Of a DNA stretch of 64,000 nucleotides, positions 1 through 8,768 are shown in pieces (the first letter of the stretch is position 1; every line of letters starts with the position of its first letter). Under the pieces are notes generated by a model. That model did no database searches. It saw only the letters and a program-made list of their open reading frames with translations, and was not told where the DNA came from. The DNA lies in the NCBI GenBank assembly GCA_902806355.1, contig CADCWI010000040.1, positions 27,748-91,747 on the forward strand, read 5' to 3'. Origin of the DNA: an uncultured Thermomicrobiales bacterium. Lineage in GTDB: Bacteria; Chloroflexota; Chloroflexia; Thermomicrobiales; UBA6265. The translations under genes and the position numbers were made by a program.

Positions 1-1
1 T

Positions 2-100
2 TTTCTCCGCTCAGTGACGACGCTCGCCCAGGTCCGCCGCTTGCTGATTCCGGCCGTCCAGGTCAATATCGGCGAAAAACAGATCAACGTGGCGGGATGA
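2..100 (+). CDS. 3' end of an unidentified protein (partial)
   Basis: The window opens inside a reading frame that ends with TGA at 98-100. The last 32 codons include the residues LAQVRRLLIPAVQVNIGEKQ, and the final residues are INVAG. An ordinary amphipathic helix is followed by a short polar tail. The family is not recognised and the start lies outside the window. It may be genuine because codon use is natural and no stop occurs, but a 99-base frame is weak evidence. Confidence 0.35.
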   Translation, partial: FLRSVTTLAQVRRLLIPAVQVNIGEKQINVAG

Positions 101-1093
101 ACGTGGTGCTGGTTGTGAACCATCGGGGCGTCCCTATCGAAAGAGTGTCTGGAGTGTAGGGGTCGGGACATCGACTCTCAAACGCCTGAGGGGATAAGAG
201 ATAGACCTACCCGAAACCGGACCCCCCTCTGTTAGGCGAGCGGGATCCCTGGCTCCAAGCTCTTGGTTTCAGAGAAGGGAAACGGGTGATGACACGACCG
301 CAAGACTAACGCCGAGCGACGCGGTCGGCCTGTAGCAGGTCTTCCAGCGTGATCCGGAAAATCTCCCCCCGGCGAGCCATCGACCTACGCGAGACCGGCC
401 CACTCCTGCGAGCTTGGCGTAAAGGGTGCAGTCAATGAACGACTTGCATAACCTGTCGACCTGGTTTCGGGATCCGTACATGCTGCAAATTGGACCGTGA
501 CTGAGATTTGCCCGGCGGGAAAGCGCGTAGACTAGTAACACTAGATCTTGGGGAACTCGTAAATCGAGGAAAAGCTGGCCAGGGTGCGATGAGATAGAAG
601 ATAGATCCACCCGAAACCGGACCCCCTTGCGAGTGAGCACAAGGTCACCTGAACGGGTGCGTTTACCCTTTGCCCCCCGCCGTCGTCGAACGTGGAGGGG
701 TAGTAGTCCTCCGAGAACCGGACCCCTGTGGCACGGATGTGCTCAGCGGTGTCCGTGCAGGGTAGCTCCAAGCAGATGGGACTTGTGTTCGTACCGAGAC
801 GTCTGTCGAGAGCAGTTAGGGTGTACCAAAACAGCGTCTTCTGCCACGAGGGTGAATGGCAGTCCTCCGCGAAACACCATCCCAACAAGTGCAGCTTGTC
901 TGGTGGACCGCATCGCCGCTCCGGGAAAGTTGAGCGCGGCGCAGGCGAAGCGCACTATTGGAGCGGACCACCGCGGCAGTCTATGAATCATGAGCGAATT
1001 GCTGCCAATCTCGCCATTCTCTCAGCCGTCACGAGAGTCGGTTCCGCTCCACCCAGCTGAGCCATGTGGTCTGATGCTCAGTGTGCTCGTTCT
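101..1093. other. Intergenic stretch of decayed sequence with repeated motifs
   Basis: No convincing gene is seen on either strand over nearly 1 kb. Reading frames here are short and low in sense content. The stretch contains two similar copies of a motif built on CCCGAAACCGGACCCCC and a third diverged copy (see the repeat entry). It reads as worn-down mobile or duplicated sequence rather than a normal intergenic space. Confidence 0.5.
193..729. repeat. Three direct copies of a CCGAAACCGGACCCC motif
   Basis: Copy 1 spans about 193-227 and copy 2 about 591-632. Both have the order GATA-rich lead, then ACCCGAAACCGGACCCCC, in the same orientation about 394 bases apart. A diverged third copy (CCGAGAACCGGACCCC) is at 711-726. 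Between copies 2 and 3 lies a related-looking TTTACCCTTTGCCCCCC at 661-677. Spaced, short, non-identical repeats of this sort occur at the ends of IS21-family elements, but no transposase is seen, so this assignment is only a guess. Confidence 0.4.
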
Positions 1094-1240
1094 CCGGACC
1101 CGCTGATTGGCCGCGAGCAGGCGTCGGTAACGGTGCATGCGCTGCTGCGGCGAAATGACGTCCCGCTGGTGACGCTAACTGACCGAGGTGGTCAGCAACA
1201 CGCGGTTCGCTCTGGCTGCCTCTACTTACAGCCCCATGCT
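1094..1240 (+). pseudogene. N-terminal fragment of an ATPase-LuxR regulator, frameshifted at the P-loop
   Basis: In the + frame from 1064 the residues PLIGREQASVTVHALLRRND are followed by VPLVTLTDRGG. This matches the start of the NB-ARC-type ATPase of LuxR regulators, as in the intact regulator encoded at 12231-14636 ([20 protein letters not shown], then [11 protein letters not shown]). Near base 1188 the frame slips by one: the next frame continues as VSNTRFALAAS, where VGKTRLALAAA would be expected. The Walker A lysine is lost and similarity stops near 1240. The matching C-terminal half lies at 6180-7553 on the same strand, so this may be one gene torn apart. Confidence 0.6.
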
Positions 1241-2926
1241 GCTCCGGTACTGCCAAACTGACATCACCGCCGTTGCCCCCTCGCCGACTGCGGTCGCCAC
1301 GCGTTTGCCGGATCCCAACCGGACATCGCCGGCGGCAAAGACGCCGGGAACGCTGGTCTCCATGAGATATGGATCGCGGTCGAGTGACCAGCCTTTAGCA
1401 CCGCCGTTGGCGAGCATGCCTGGCCCGGCCAGAATGAACCCCTTCTCGTCGCGCGCGATCTTCCCATTGAGCCAGTCAGTCCTCGGGGCGGCCCCAATGA
1501 AGACAAAGAGCGCGCTTGCCTCTTCGGTCTGCCGTTCCCCGCTGTCCGTATCCCGGAAGACAACCTGCTCGAGGTGCTCGCTGCCGCAGACCTCATCCAC
1601 GGTGGAGTGATACCTGATGTTGATATTCGGTGTTGCTTGGATTCGTTCGGCGAGGTAATGCGACATACCCGCCGACAGGGTGTTGCCGCGGACCAACATC
1701 GTCACGCTCTTTGTGACGGTGGCGAAATGGATGGCCGCCTGACCAGCGGAGTTCGCCGCGCCGACAATGTGGATGTCCTCGCCGCGCACCGAGGATGTCT
1801 CGGATACGGAGGCGCCGTAGTACACACCCTTTCCGGTCAGCGCATCCGCGCCCGGCACCTGGAGACGCCGATAGTCCACACCGGTCGAGATGATCACGGA
1901 ATGGGCTCGCAGCTCCGTGCCATCCTTCAAAGTAAGGCCGATCACTCCAGCATGGTTCTCAATCGAGACGACCTCATGAGTCAGCAGGAACTCCGCGCCG
2001 AAGCGCCGAGCCTGAGTCACTGCCCGGCGAGACAGCTCGGCTCCGGAAAGTCCACTCGGGAATCCTAGATAGTTCTCGATGCGCGTGCTCTGCCCGGCTT
2101 GGCCACCAGTTGCATCACGCTCGATGATGAGCGTGCTGAGTCCTTCCGATGCACCATAGACGGCGGCGGCAAGACCGGAGGGCCCGGCTCCGATGATGAT
2201 GAGATCGTACAGCGGCACTTCCGCATGCCCTCGGATGCCAGCCTTCTCCGCAATCTGTTGTGGCGTCGGCTTCTCAAGGATTTGCCCATCTGGGAAGATG
2301 ACCACGGGGCAATTGTCAGCAGTGATGCCTGTTATCTCCAGCAACTGGGTAGCCTCAGGATCCGTGGCGAGATCCATCCACTTGTATGGAACCTGGTTTC
2401 GGGCGAGAAAATCCCTTGCGATGTGGGACTCCTGCGACCAGCGGTGGCCGATGACGCGGATTCCCTTGAACTCAGGCGGATGAGCGGCCATCCAGTCGTC
2501 CAGCATGTCGTCGAGCATGGGGAACAGGCGTTGCTCTGGCGGATCCCACGGCTTGACCAGATAGTGATCGAGGCGGACCTCATTGATCGCCGTGATGGCG
2601 GCATCGGTATCGGCGTAGGCAGTGAGCAGCGCCTTCTTGGAATCGGGAAACAACCGCTTGGCCTGGATGAGCAGATCGATGCCTGTAAGCCCAGGCATCC
2701 GTTGATCCACCAGCATCAGTGCCACGGATTCATTTGCAAGTCTCAGCTGCTTGAGAACATCGAGGGCCCGGTCGCCGGATTCCGCCCGGATCACCCGGAA
2801 ATGCTCCCCGAACCCATGGCGAACATCGCGCGCGATGGCCTGAAGCACCTCGGTGTCGTCATCAACAGTCAGAATGATCGGCTTGTCGGCCACGTGGTGC
2901 CTCCAGATATCCGCAGCAGTGCTCAT
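1226..2926 (-). CDS. Response regulator fused to a thioredoxin-reductase-like FAD oxidoreductase
   Basis: A 566-aa protein with three parts. Residues 16-135 are a receiver domain with the acidic triad D22-D24, phospho-acceptor D74 (LVDQRMPG) and K125 (LVKPW). Residues about 155-225 are a thioredoxin/glutaredoxin-like segment. From 240 there is a pyridine-nucleotide flavoprotein with FAD motif IIIGAGPSGLAAA and C-terminal GVFAAGDVR. The redox CxxC of true thioredoxin reductases is absent; the site reads HIVGAANSAGQ, which serves as the NAD-binding loop. It is therefore not a classical TrxB. The start at 2926 has AGGCGGAG six bases upstream; a start 13 codons earlier lacks one. It is divergent from the histidine kinase at 3081, the expected partner. 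Probably a redox- or signal-controlled oxidoreductase. Confidence 0.9.
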   Translation of the reverse strand: MSTAADIWRHHVADKPIILTVDDDTEVLQAIARDVRHGFGEHFRVIRAESGDRALDVLKQLRLANESVALMLVDQRMPGLTGIDLLIQAKRLFPDSKKALLTAYADTDAAITAINEVRLDHYLVKPWDPPEQRLFPMLDDMLDDWMAAHPPEFKGIRVIGHRWSQESHIARDFLARNQVPYKWMDLATDPEATQLLEITGITADNCPVVIFPDGQILEKPTPQQIAEKAGIRGHAEVPLYDLIIIGAGPSGLAAAVYGASEGLSTLIIERDATGGQAGQSTRIENYLGFPSGLSGAELSRRAVTQARRFGAEFLLTHEVVSIENHAGVIGLTLKDGTELRAHSVIISTGVDYRRLQVPGADALTGKGVYYGASVSETSSVRGEDIHIVGAANSAGQAAIHFATVTKSVTMLVRGNTLSAGMSHYLAERIQATPNINIRYHSTVDEVCGSEHLEQVVFRDTDSGERQTEEASALFVFIGAAPRTDWLNGKIARDEKGFILAGPGMLANGGAKGWSLDRDPYLMETSVPGVFAAGDVRLGSGKRVATAVGEGATAVMSVWQYRSSMGL

Positions 2927-3080
2927 CCTGTGCTCCGCCTGATGCGTGGAGGGGCGGTAACACATAGCGGGGTGCCAACTCTCGACTTGTGAGGGACCCA
3001 GTGAAATAATACTGCCAACTGGGCCCCCGTAAAACGACTATTCCATCCATCCTGCGGCTGATGCGGGCCGCTCACTCCAC

Positions 3081-4538
3081 ATGGAGACCGTCGTGATTGA
3101 TGAAGACTCTGCGGCACCCGATCTCCGGCTCCTCGAGAGCGAGCAGCGCTACCAAGCAGTCATTGAGAACGCCTCGGACATGATCCAGAGTGTGCGCTCC
3201 GATGGTACCTTCGAGTTCGTCAACCGGGCGTGGACCAGCGCGCTTGGCTATACCGTGGACGATCTCGCCACCATGACGATCTGGGACATCATCCATGAGG
3301 ATTCGATCGAGCACTGCCAGACCGAATTCATGCGGGTGATGCAAGGCGACCCGATCGACTTCTTCCAAGCGACCTTCGTCTCCAAGGATGGACGGGCGGT
3401 GCCGGTGGAGGGCAGCGCCACGTCGCGATTTCTTGGGGAGGAGGTCGTCGCCACGCATGGGTTTTTCCGCGACATCACGGAGCGGCTCCATGCCCGGGAG
3501 CTCGAGGAGCGCACCGCACAGCTGGAGCGTGAGGAGCAAGCACGATACCTGGAGAAGATGGCCGCGCTGGGCAAGCTCTCCGCCGGTCTCGCGCATGAGC
3601 TGAACAACCCGGCCGCTGCGGTGCAGCGCGCGAACGCTGGCTTCAGGGAGACGCTCAAGCGGCGCGATGACGCATTGCATCAGCTTGCCGATGCCGGCCT
3701 CAATGCAGCGTGCTGGGACGCGATGGAGGCTGTGGTCGAACGGGTGCGGCTGGCACGGTTGGACCAGGGGCGACTGGACCCGATCGCCATCAGTGATGCC
3801 GAAGAGGTGATTGAATCTTGGTTGGAGGACCATGGGGTCAAGCGGCCGTGGACGTTTGCGCCGTCGCTGGCGGAAGCCGGCTTCAGCACGGAGGACCTCG
3901 CATCGATCGCGACAAGCGTTCCGGAGACCGCACTCACTGAGGCCATCACGTGGGTCACCGAGACGTTGATCCTGGGCGAGTCGATGGAGATCATTGCCCA
4001 GAGCAGCCGGCGCATCAATGAATTGGTGCAGGCGATCAAGGGCTATTCGCACATGGACCGTGCCACGGAGCATGACGCGGACATCCATGAGGGAATAGAG
4101 AACACACTGATCATCCTCGCGCACCGCTTGGGCAATGCCGAGGTCGTTCGCGACTTCAATCACTCCCTCCCGCCCATCCGCATGTATGGCAACACGATGA
4201 ACCAGGTCTGGACCAACATCCTCGACAACGCAATCGATGCGACAGATGGGCACGGACGGATCATTATTCGGACGCTGTTCGAAGGCGATCGTGTGGTCGT
4301 CGAGATTGAGGACAACGGCATGGGTATTCCGCCGGATGCACTTCACCGGATCTTTGAACCGTTCTACACGTCGAAGCCTCAAGGGCAAGGTACCGGCCTT
4401 GGACTGGACACCGCCTGGCGCATCGTCACTAGGGAGCATGGCGGCACAATCACAGCAACCTCTGAACCGGGGCAGACGACTTTCCGCATCTCCCTGCCGA
4501 TCACGCCAGCATCAGCAAGCGAGTTAGTAGCTGTATAG
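3081..4538 (+). CDS. PAS-domain sensor histidine kinase, partner of the fused regulator
   Basis: A 485-aa soluble kinase with no membrane segment. A PAS domain spans residues about 22-135, followed by a coiled linker. The H-box is LSAGLAHELNNPAAA with phosphorylatable H172. The HATPase domain has N-box NILDNAIDA (about 379-387), G1 DNGMGIP (411-417) and G2 GQGTGLGL (435-442). Unusually, about 130 residues separate the H-box from the second helix (SRRINELVQAIKGYSHMD), so the dimerisation domain carries a large insertion. It lies 154 bases from the divergently transcribed response regulator-flavoprotein, so the pair probably forms one cytoplasmic two-component system. The stimulus cannot be read from sequence. 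Confidence 0.9.
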   Translation: METVVIDEDSAAPDLRLLESEQRYQAVIENASDMIQSVRSDGTFEFVNRAWTSALGYTVDDLATMTIWDIIHEDSIEHCQTEFMRVMQGDPIDFFQATFVSKDGRAVPVEGSATSRFLGEEVVATHGFFRDITERLHARELEERTAQLEREEQARYLEKMAALGKLSAGLAHELNNPAAAVQRANAGFRETLKRRDDALHQLADAGLNAACWDAMEAVVERVRLARLDQGRLDPIAISDAEEVIESWLEDHGVKRPWTFAPSLAEAGFSTEDLASIATSVPETALTEAITWVTETLILGESMEIIAQSSRRINELVQAIKGYSHMDRATEHDADIHEGIENTLIILAHRLGNAEVVRDFNHSLPPIRMYGNTMNQVWTNILDNAIDATDGHGRIIIRTLFEGDRVVVEIEDNGMGIPPDALHRIFEPFYTSKPQGQGTGLGLDTAWRIVTREHGGTITATSEPGQTTFRISLPITPASASELVAV

Positions 4539-4807
4539 AAAAGCACCGGCCAGCGGGGCGGTACCGAGAGCTTGCCCGGCGTCGTGGCCTTCTTGTCGAC
4601 TCTTGTCGTTCTGGGACGGCTTTGGGGTTGTGCGCTTCTGCGGGGACATCATCTCGGTTGTTGGTTTCGGCAGTCACACTTGCTCGCTTCATCACTAGCG
4701 CATGATTTGCGCTGGTAGGAACCTTTCTTCTGCACTGTCCACTGCTGCACGGTGGTACAGCGCTTCTCAAGCGCTTGCCAAGTCTGCGATGGATCAATCC
4801 CTAATGC

Positions 4808-5032
4808 TCAGAACTCCTGGAGTTTCGCTCTCCCCGCATCGCCAAACGACCCGGACTTGACCTGCTGGAGCTCCGGCAGGCAATCATTGCAAAAGTGACG
4901 TGTCAGCTCTGAGAGGGAAATCCCGCAGTCACGACACGCCGCTGATGCCTCTGGTTTCTGCGGCGTCTCCTCACGCATTTCTGTCGTCCGCACCCGATCA
5001 CGTCCCGCCCTCCGGTTCGCCGCCGTCAACAA
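4808..5032 (-). CDS. Small zinc-ribbon-like protein, probably a remnant
   Basis: A 74-aa frame containing CRDCGISLSELTRHFCNDC, two CxxC pairs set as a zinc ribbon, then PELQQV and a stop at KLQEF. From memory, related longer proteins in Actinobacteria and Chloroflexota continue well past this point, so the C-terminus seems cut off. Basic and disordered residues precede the ribbon. It follows the 224-aa HTH-like protein on the same strand, and such a pairing is plausible for a mobile-element module. Function unknown; it could be a degraded gene. Confidence 0.45.
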   Translation of the reverse strand: MLTAANRRAGRDRVRTTEMREETPQKPEASAACRDCGISLSELTRHFCNDCLPELQQVKSGSFGDAGRAKLQEF

Positions 5033-5365
5033 TGTCGGCCCGAGGTCAACGGTGGTCTCATGGGCGACAGCGTAGACACTCAGCGCCCTGGCCCTTGTAG
5101 CGAGACCGACTTCGTCGTAATGAGCTTGTCGATGTGGGGCACGCCAGTGGTCCGACTTGACTACCTGCGGAGGCGCGGTGATTGTTGCGGCGACTCGGCA
5201 ATCTGGTGGAGGTCGAACCCATCTTTACCTTTGGCGGATGGGCGGCATGACAGTGCCGGTCGGGACGGTGGTAGGTGAATGAAGTCTGAGTGTACGCGGT
5301 CGACACCGGGACAACACTCGTCGCCCTCGTAGTTGGCACCAGCGCCACCCCACCGGCAGACGACG
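5033..5365. other. Gap without a supported gene
   Basis: Several overlapping frames are open here on the minus strand, but none has recognisable motifs or a clear ribosome-binding site. One frame contains scattered cysteines (DVVCRW, DECCPG), which may be a further scrap of the same decayed mobile module as its two neighbours. Confidence 0.4.
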
Positions 5366-6040
5366 TCAACCCCGACGCGCGCGTCTGGAACGAGTAGATT
5401 GGGTTTGCGTCTCGGGAAGCGGTGGCAAGCCGTCCGCTCCTTCAGTAGTTGTCGGGTTGAGCAGCGCAGCGCAGCAAGTGAGGTCGTCTGCCGGGGACGG
5501 GATGCCGAACTCCCGCAGTCGCTCGCGGGCAAAAACGGCCACGGCATGGACAAGCGCCTGCTGGTTCCGGCCGTGTGGTTTCGTGTGTCCGTTACGAGTC
5601 GCCTTGACCGTGCTCATTGCCAGTCCTGTCTCATTGACAAGCCGTTTCGCCGGCATCTGCTTCAACACTGGTAACAGCAGCGTTCGCCACGGATCCCGCC
5701 CGGGATCCGCGAACTCTGTCCACAGCTCCTCCGGATTGTGCTCAATGCCCGACTCGACCTCCTCGAGCCGGTTCGACTCCTTGCCGACGTGGGTTGTCAA
5801 CTCCCGGATGGAGCGCACCACCCGCCGCCCCAACTGCCCCACCGTTGGCCGGTCACATGGCCGTCCCTCCAGTCCGGCGCTCCTGGCCTCGGGATGATGG
5901 AGAAAGTCCACGAGCACGTCCCGGTAGTTCTGAATCCGGGCCACGTTCGCACCTCCCGTCTCACGCTCCGTCGTGATCCGATAGGGCTTTCCCGAGGTGC
6001 GGTCAATCCACTGCAGCCGCATCCACGTAGAGACTGCCAA
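5366..6040 (-). CDS. HTH-like protein of mobile-element type, N-terminally shortened
   Basis: A 224-aa protein. The middle contains HVGKESNRLEEVESGI and WTEFADPGRDPWRTLLLPVL, followed by a helix-turn-helix-like segment (KRLVNETGLAMSTVKATRNG, then HTKPHGRNQQAL) and a low-complexity C-terminus. I recall this arrangement in uncharacterised actinobacterial and chloroflexal proteins that are much longer at the N-terminus, so the present start may be inside the original gene. The segment KQMPAKRLVNETGLAMSTVK resembles DNA-binding domains that recognise plasmid or phage sites. The zinc-ribbon frame follows 333 bases downstream. Role unknown; probably a leftover of a mobile element. Confidence 0.5.
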   Translation of the reverse strand: MAVSTWMRLQWIDRTSGKPYRITTERETGGANVARIQNYRDVLVDFLHHPEARSAGLEGRPCDRPTVGQLGRRVVRSIRELTTHVGKESNRLEEVESGIEHNPEELWTEFADPGRDPWRTLLLPVLKQMPAKRLVNETGLAMSTVKATRNGHTKPHGRNQQALVHAVAVFARERLREFGIPSPADDLTCCAALLNPTTTEGADGLPPLPETQTQSTRSRRARRG

Positions 6041-6085
6041 GCACTAGCGCAGGCGGGCCGAACGCTGTAGGACGACCATCCTCGA

Positions 6086-6190
6086 TCACATGCCTACGAA
6101 CTCTCGCCTGCGGCGTGGTGCTGCGGTTATCCGACCCTCGATCAGGAAGGTCATCTCACCGTCGAGGACGTAGAACAAGTTGATCCATCT
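6086..6190 (-). pseudogene. Cupin-domain fragment
   Basis: The minus frame reads NLFYVLDGEMTFLIEGR, which closely matches the first conserved strand pair of small cupins (FYVLEGEMTFLIDG). The metal-binding histidines expected before and after are absent, and the frame stops after about 30 residues. It abuts, on the opposite strand, the broken 5' end of the LuxR fragment at 6180, so this spot is a rearrangement junction. Confidence 0.45.
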
Positions 6191-7553
6191 CCGGTACACG
6201 ATGCTGGAAACGATCCGCACGTTCGGCCAGGAGCAACTGGGGGACGAGGCGGAATCGCTGCGCGGCGCCCACGCTCGGTGGTGCCATAACCTGCTCACGT
6301 GGGTGCACCCCCACTGGTTCACGGCCACCCAGACCCAGTGGGGCGACCTGATCGAGCAAGAACAGGCGAACGTGCGAGCGGCCCTCGCCTGGCTGTATGC
6401 CGGGAACCGACAAACCGACCTGATCGCGATGGTCGGTCTGATGTGGCCGTTCTGGTTCGTGCGGCATCATTGGCTGGAAGGGATGGCGTGGCTGGAACGG
6501 GCGCTCGAGGCAAGCGACGGCCAGCACACCCTTGCCCGCATCCGGGTCCTGGTCGGAGCCGGCTGCCTGTGGCTCATGCGCGGCGACGAGCCCACGGCGA
6601 GGGCGTACAACGAGGAGGCACGTGCGATCTGCCACGAGCTCAGGGACGTGGGTCCGAGCGATAGTTCGCTGAACGGACTCGCGATCTGTGCCAATGCCCG
6701 CGGCGACTTCGACGAGGGCCGGCGGCTCAACCTCGAGGCCCTGGCCATGCTGCGGGCCCAGGCTGAGACACATCCAAGCGCCCTGCCGATGGCAAGCGTC
6801 ATCCTCTGCAATATGGCCTGGACGCTGTTCTCCCAGGGACAGGTTGACGAGGCTGCCCCCCTCGCCCGCGAGGCGCTCGAAATGCAACGCGACCTCAACT
6901 TTGACTGGGCCGCTGCAGACACCCTGTTCCTCCACGCCCGGATCGCCGAAGCCAGAGGTCAGCACAAGCGTGCGACAGCCTGCTATCACAAGAGTCTGCG
7001 GTTGGCGGTGAAAACCCGGGACCTCCAGATCACCGTGAACACCCTTGACCGGGTCGCTCAGTTTCTGGCTGAGGTGGGCGATGACGAGCGGGTCGCGCTA
7101 CTGCTCGGAGCCAGCGCGCGGCTCCACGAAATGATCGCCGATGTGCCGAGTGACGAGCGACAAGCCGAACTTTCGCACCTCGCGGCCCGGGCGCGGGTGC
7201 GCCTTGGAGATGATGGATTCGACCGACTTTACCGGCACGGACGGGCGATGCCGCTCGAGGGGATCATGTTGGTCGCTCTGGAGGCCTCGGTGCCATCCTC
7301 ACCACGCCCCGTCCCAGCGGCGGCGGCACGCCGGGGCATCACGCGTCGCGAGCTCGATGTCCTCGGTCTCCTGGCCCAGGGCCTGACCGACCAGGAGATC
7401 GCGGACGCCCTCTTCGTCGGCCTGCGCACCGTCCACACCCACGTCAGCCGCCTGCTTGCCAAGCTCGGCGGCGCCAACCGGAGAGAAGTGGTTGCCCGCG
7501 CTTGTGCCGAGCACCTTCTGGACGATCTCTTTCTCGCATCCACCCGCTCCTGA
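6180..7553 (+). pseudogene. C-terminal two-thirds of an ATPase-LuxR regulator (5'-truncated)
   Basis: The 457-aa frame opens straight after a TAG at 6171 and starts with RYTMLETIRTFGQEQL, which in intact homologues follows the NB-ARC ATPase (compare [14 protein letters not shown] inside the regulator at 12231-14636). It then has TPR-like helical repeats (about 60-340) and a C-terminal LuxR HTH: ITRRELDVLGLLAQGLTDQE, then IADALFVGLRTVHTHVSRLLAKLG. The ATPase with its P-loop is missing and no ribosome-binding site precedes the TTG at 6180. The rest of the frame is clean, so the loss may be recent or the short protein may still be made from an outside promoter. A fragment of a similar N-terminus lies at 1094-1240. 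Confidence 0.75.
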
Positions 7554-7665
7554 CCCGTGAAATCCGTAATAGATACGGACGCGGTACCCGACGTTCTCCA
7601 ATAGGCTGGGAAGCAGTCTCCGGGGCCACGATCGTTACCGCTATCGTTATGGAGGAGCATCGCAC

Positions 7666-8253
7666 ATGACGTCGCATGCATCGCATCAGCAGGTCAACCG
7701 CCGGTCCACGATCGCCGCTCTGGCCGGGGCAAGTGTGGGCATGGCCTTGGCGACCACCAGGACCGTGGGCGCGCAAGACACGGCGCTCGCCGACCACCCC
7801 ATAGTTGGCACCTGGCTCGTCCGCGTGCCAGACGGATCGCTCGGCGTCAACTACGTTTTGCCCGACGGCAAATGGATGCACATCGGTTCTCCACTGGGCA
7901 TGCCCGCCCCGGATGGCACGACCATCTATCAATCCGGCCAAGTCGGAGTCTGGGAACCGGACCCGGAGAACGAACAGGGCATCCACTTCGTCTCGATCCA
8001 AGCCCTGTTCGACACGGCGGGCGCCTACACCGGCACTTTCATCGTCGATGGCTACCCAAGCGTGAGCGAGGACGGGCAAACGCAGGGCGACGACTGGTCC
8101 CGATCGTACATCACCATCCGGGACGTCAACGACGAGGTGGTCAACGTCATCCGGGATGACGGGACGACCCCGCCGATCGTCGGAGTCCGCCTGACGCCCG
8201 GGGAGATCATCTTCCCACCGCTCCACGCGCCGGCCGCAACCCCCGAAAGCTAA
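7666..8253 (+). CDS. Tat-exported protein of unknown function
   Basis: A 195-aa protein with a twin-arginine-type signal (NRRSTIAALAGASVGMALA, then an alanine-rich stretch ending at TVGAQ). The mature part has the pattern HPIVGTWLVRVPDG and repeated short strands, suggesting a beta-barrel or lipocalin-like fold. Similar short secreted proteins with IxGTW starts are common in Thermomicrobia; their function is unknown. GGAGG at 7651-7655 precedes the start with a longish spacer. It ends with a Pro/Ala/Thr tail. It stands alone, downstream of the truncated LuxR gene. Confidence 0.75.
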   Translation: MTSHASHQQVNRRSTIAALAGASVGMALATTRTVGAQDTALADHPIVGTWLVRVPDGSLGVNYVLPDGKWMHIGSPLGMPAPDGTTIYQSGQVGVWEPDPENEQGIHFVSIQALFDTAGAYTGTFIVDGYPSVSEDGQTQGDDWSRSYITIRDVNDEVVNVIRDDGTTPPIVGVRLTPGEIIFPPLHAPAATPES

Positions 8254-8506
8254 CGTGCGACCGAGGCGTATCGCACCTGCGGTCGGCTGGGGACTCTGGA
8301 GTCTGCAGTCGACCGCACCCCCTTGGTGACGAACGTGTAGTGGCACCTCGCCAGATCACGCACTACCACACGTGCCTCGCCGGTGGCTGAGCACGGAGGC
8401 GCGGTCAGAATCCGTCGTAAAGCGTGATGCGGTCAGCACAGAGGCGTACGGTGTCCAGGGCCAAGCCATAGAGTGCCGGCAATGACGTAGGTGAGACCGG
8501 CGTTGG
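8254..8506. other. Gap with possible remnant of a small-domain protein
   Basis: No intact gene. On the minus strand, just after the stop of the 58-aa frame, two frames joined by a slip would read TYVIAGTL then YGLALDTVRLCADRITLYDGF, which resembles the last strands of a SnoaL-like domain. This may be the lost 3' part of the gene that starts at 8683. Confidence 0.25.
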
Positions 8507-8683
8507 TTAGCCCCGGTAATAAGCGATGGCGTCATCCTGGATGACCGCCCGGGTTCCGACCAGGGTGACGAGGCGGTCATCGGCGTGCGCGCTCCCATTC
8601 TGCTGGCGCTCGGGAGCGAGGCGGGCGACGGTGCGGTGGGAGGCGAATCGCTGTGCGATCGCGTCGAATCTGGATGCGGCCAT
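8507..8683 (-). pseudogene. Short 58-aa gene with strong start, probably truncated
   Basis: ATG at 8683 is preceded by GAGGAGGAGG with good spacing. The product begins MAASRFDAIAQRFASHRTVA, the same opening as the serine hydrolase at 10484-11734 (MDASRFDAVSKLFAQRSLTR) and other Tat-exported proteins of this lineage. The signal peptide's hydrophobic core is missing and the frame ends at YYRG. It lies 85 bases downstream of the serine hydrolase gene in the same direction. Probably a broken exported-protein gene; a small functional peptide is less likely. Confidence 0.5.
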
Positions 8684-8768
8684 CGTGGTCCTCCTCCTCG
8701 GGGTCATGAGCCATGGCGCGCTGGGGTCGTGTGACCGGCGCGCCGCCGGGGATAGCTCCTGGTCCGTC

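Noticed and set aside
1226..2926. Call as thioredoxin reductase TrxB
   Set aside because: The CxxC redox pair is missing and a receiver domain is fused at the N-terminus.
3072..4439. Long minus-strand frame (455 codons) opposite the histidine kinase
   Set aside because: It is the antisense of a gene with complete PAS, H-box and ATPase motifs, is rich in Arg, His and Leu, and has no family features. High GC content keeps the antisense frame open.
4501..4797. 98-codon minus frame after the kinase gene
   Set aside because: It overlaps the kinase 3' end, is Arg-rich without motifs and has no ribosome-binding site.
6156..6989. 277-codon minus-strand frame at the LuxR fragment
   Set aside because: It lies opposite clear TPR-like coding sequence and has no motifs or start signal.
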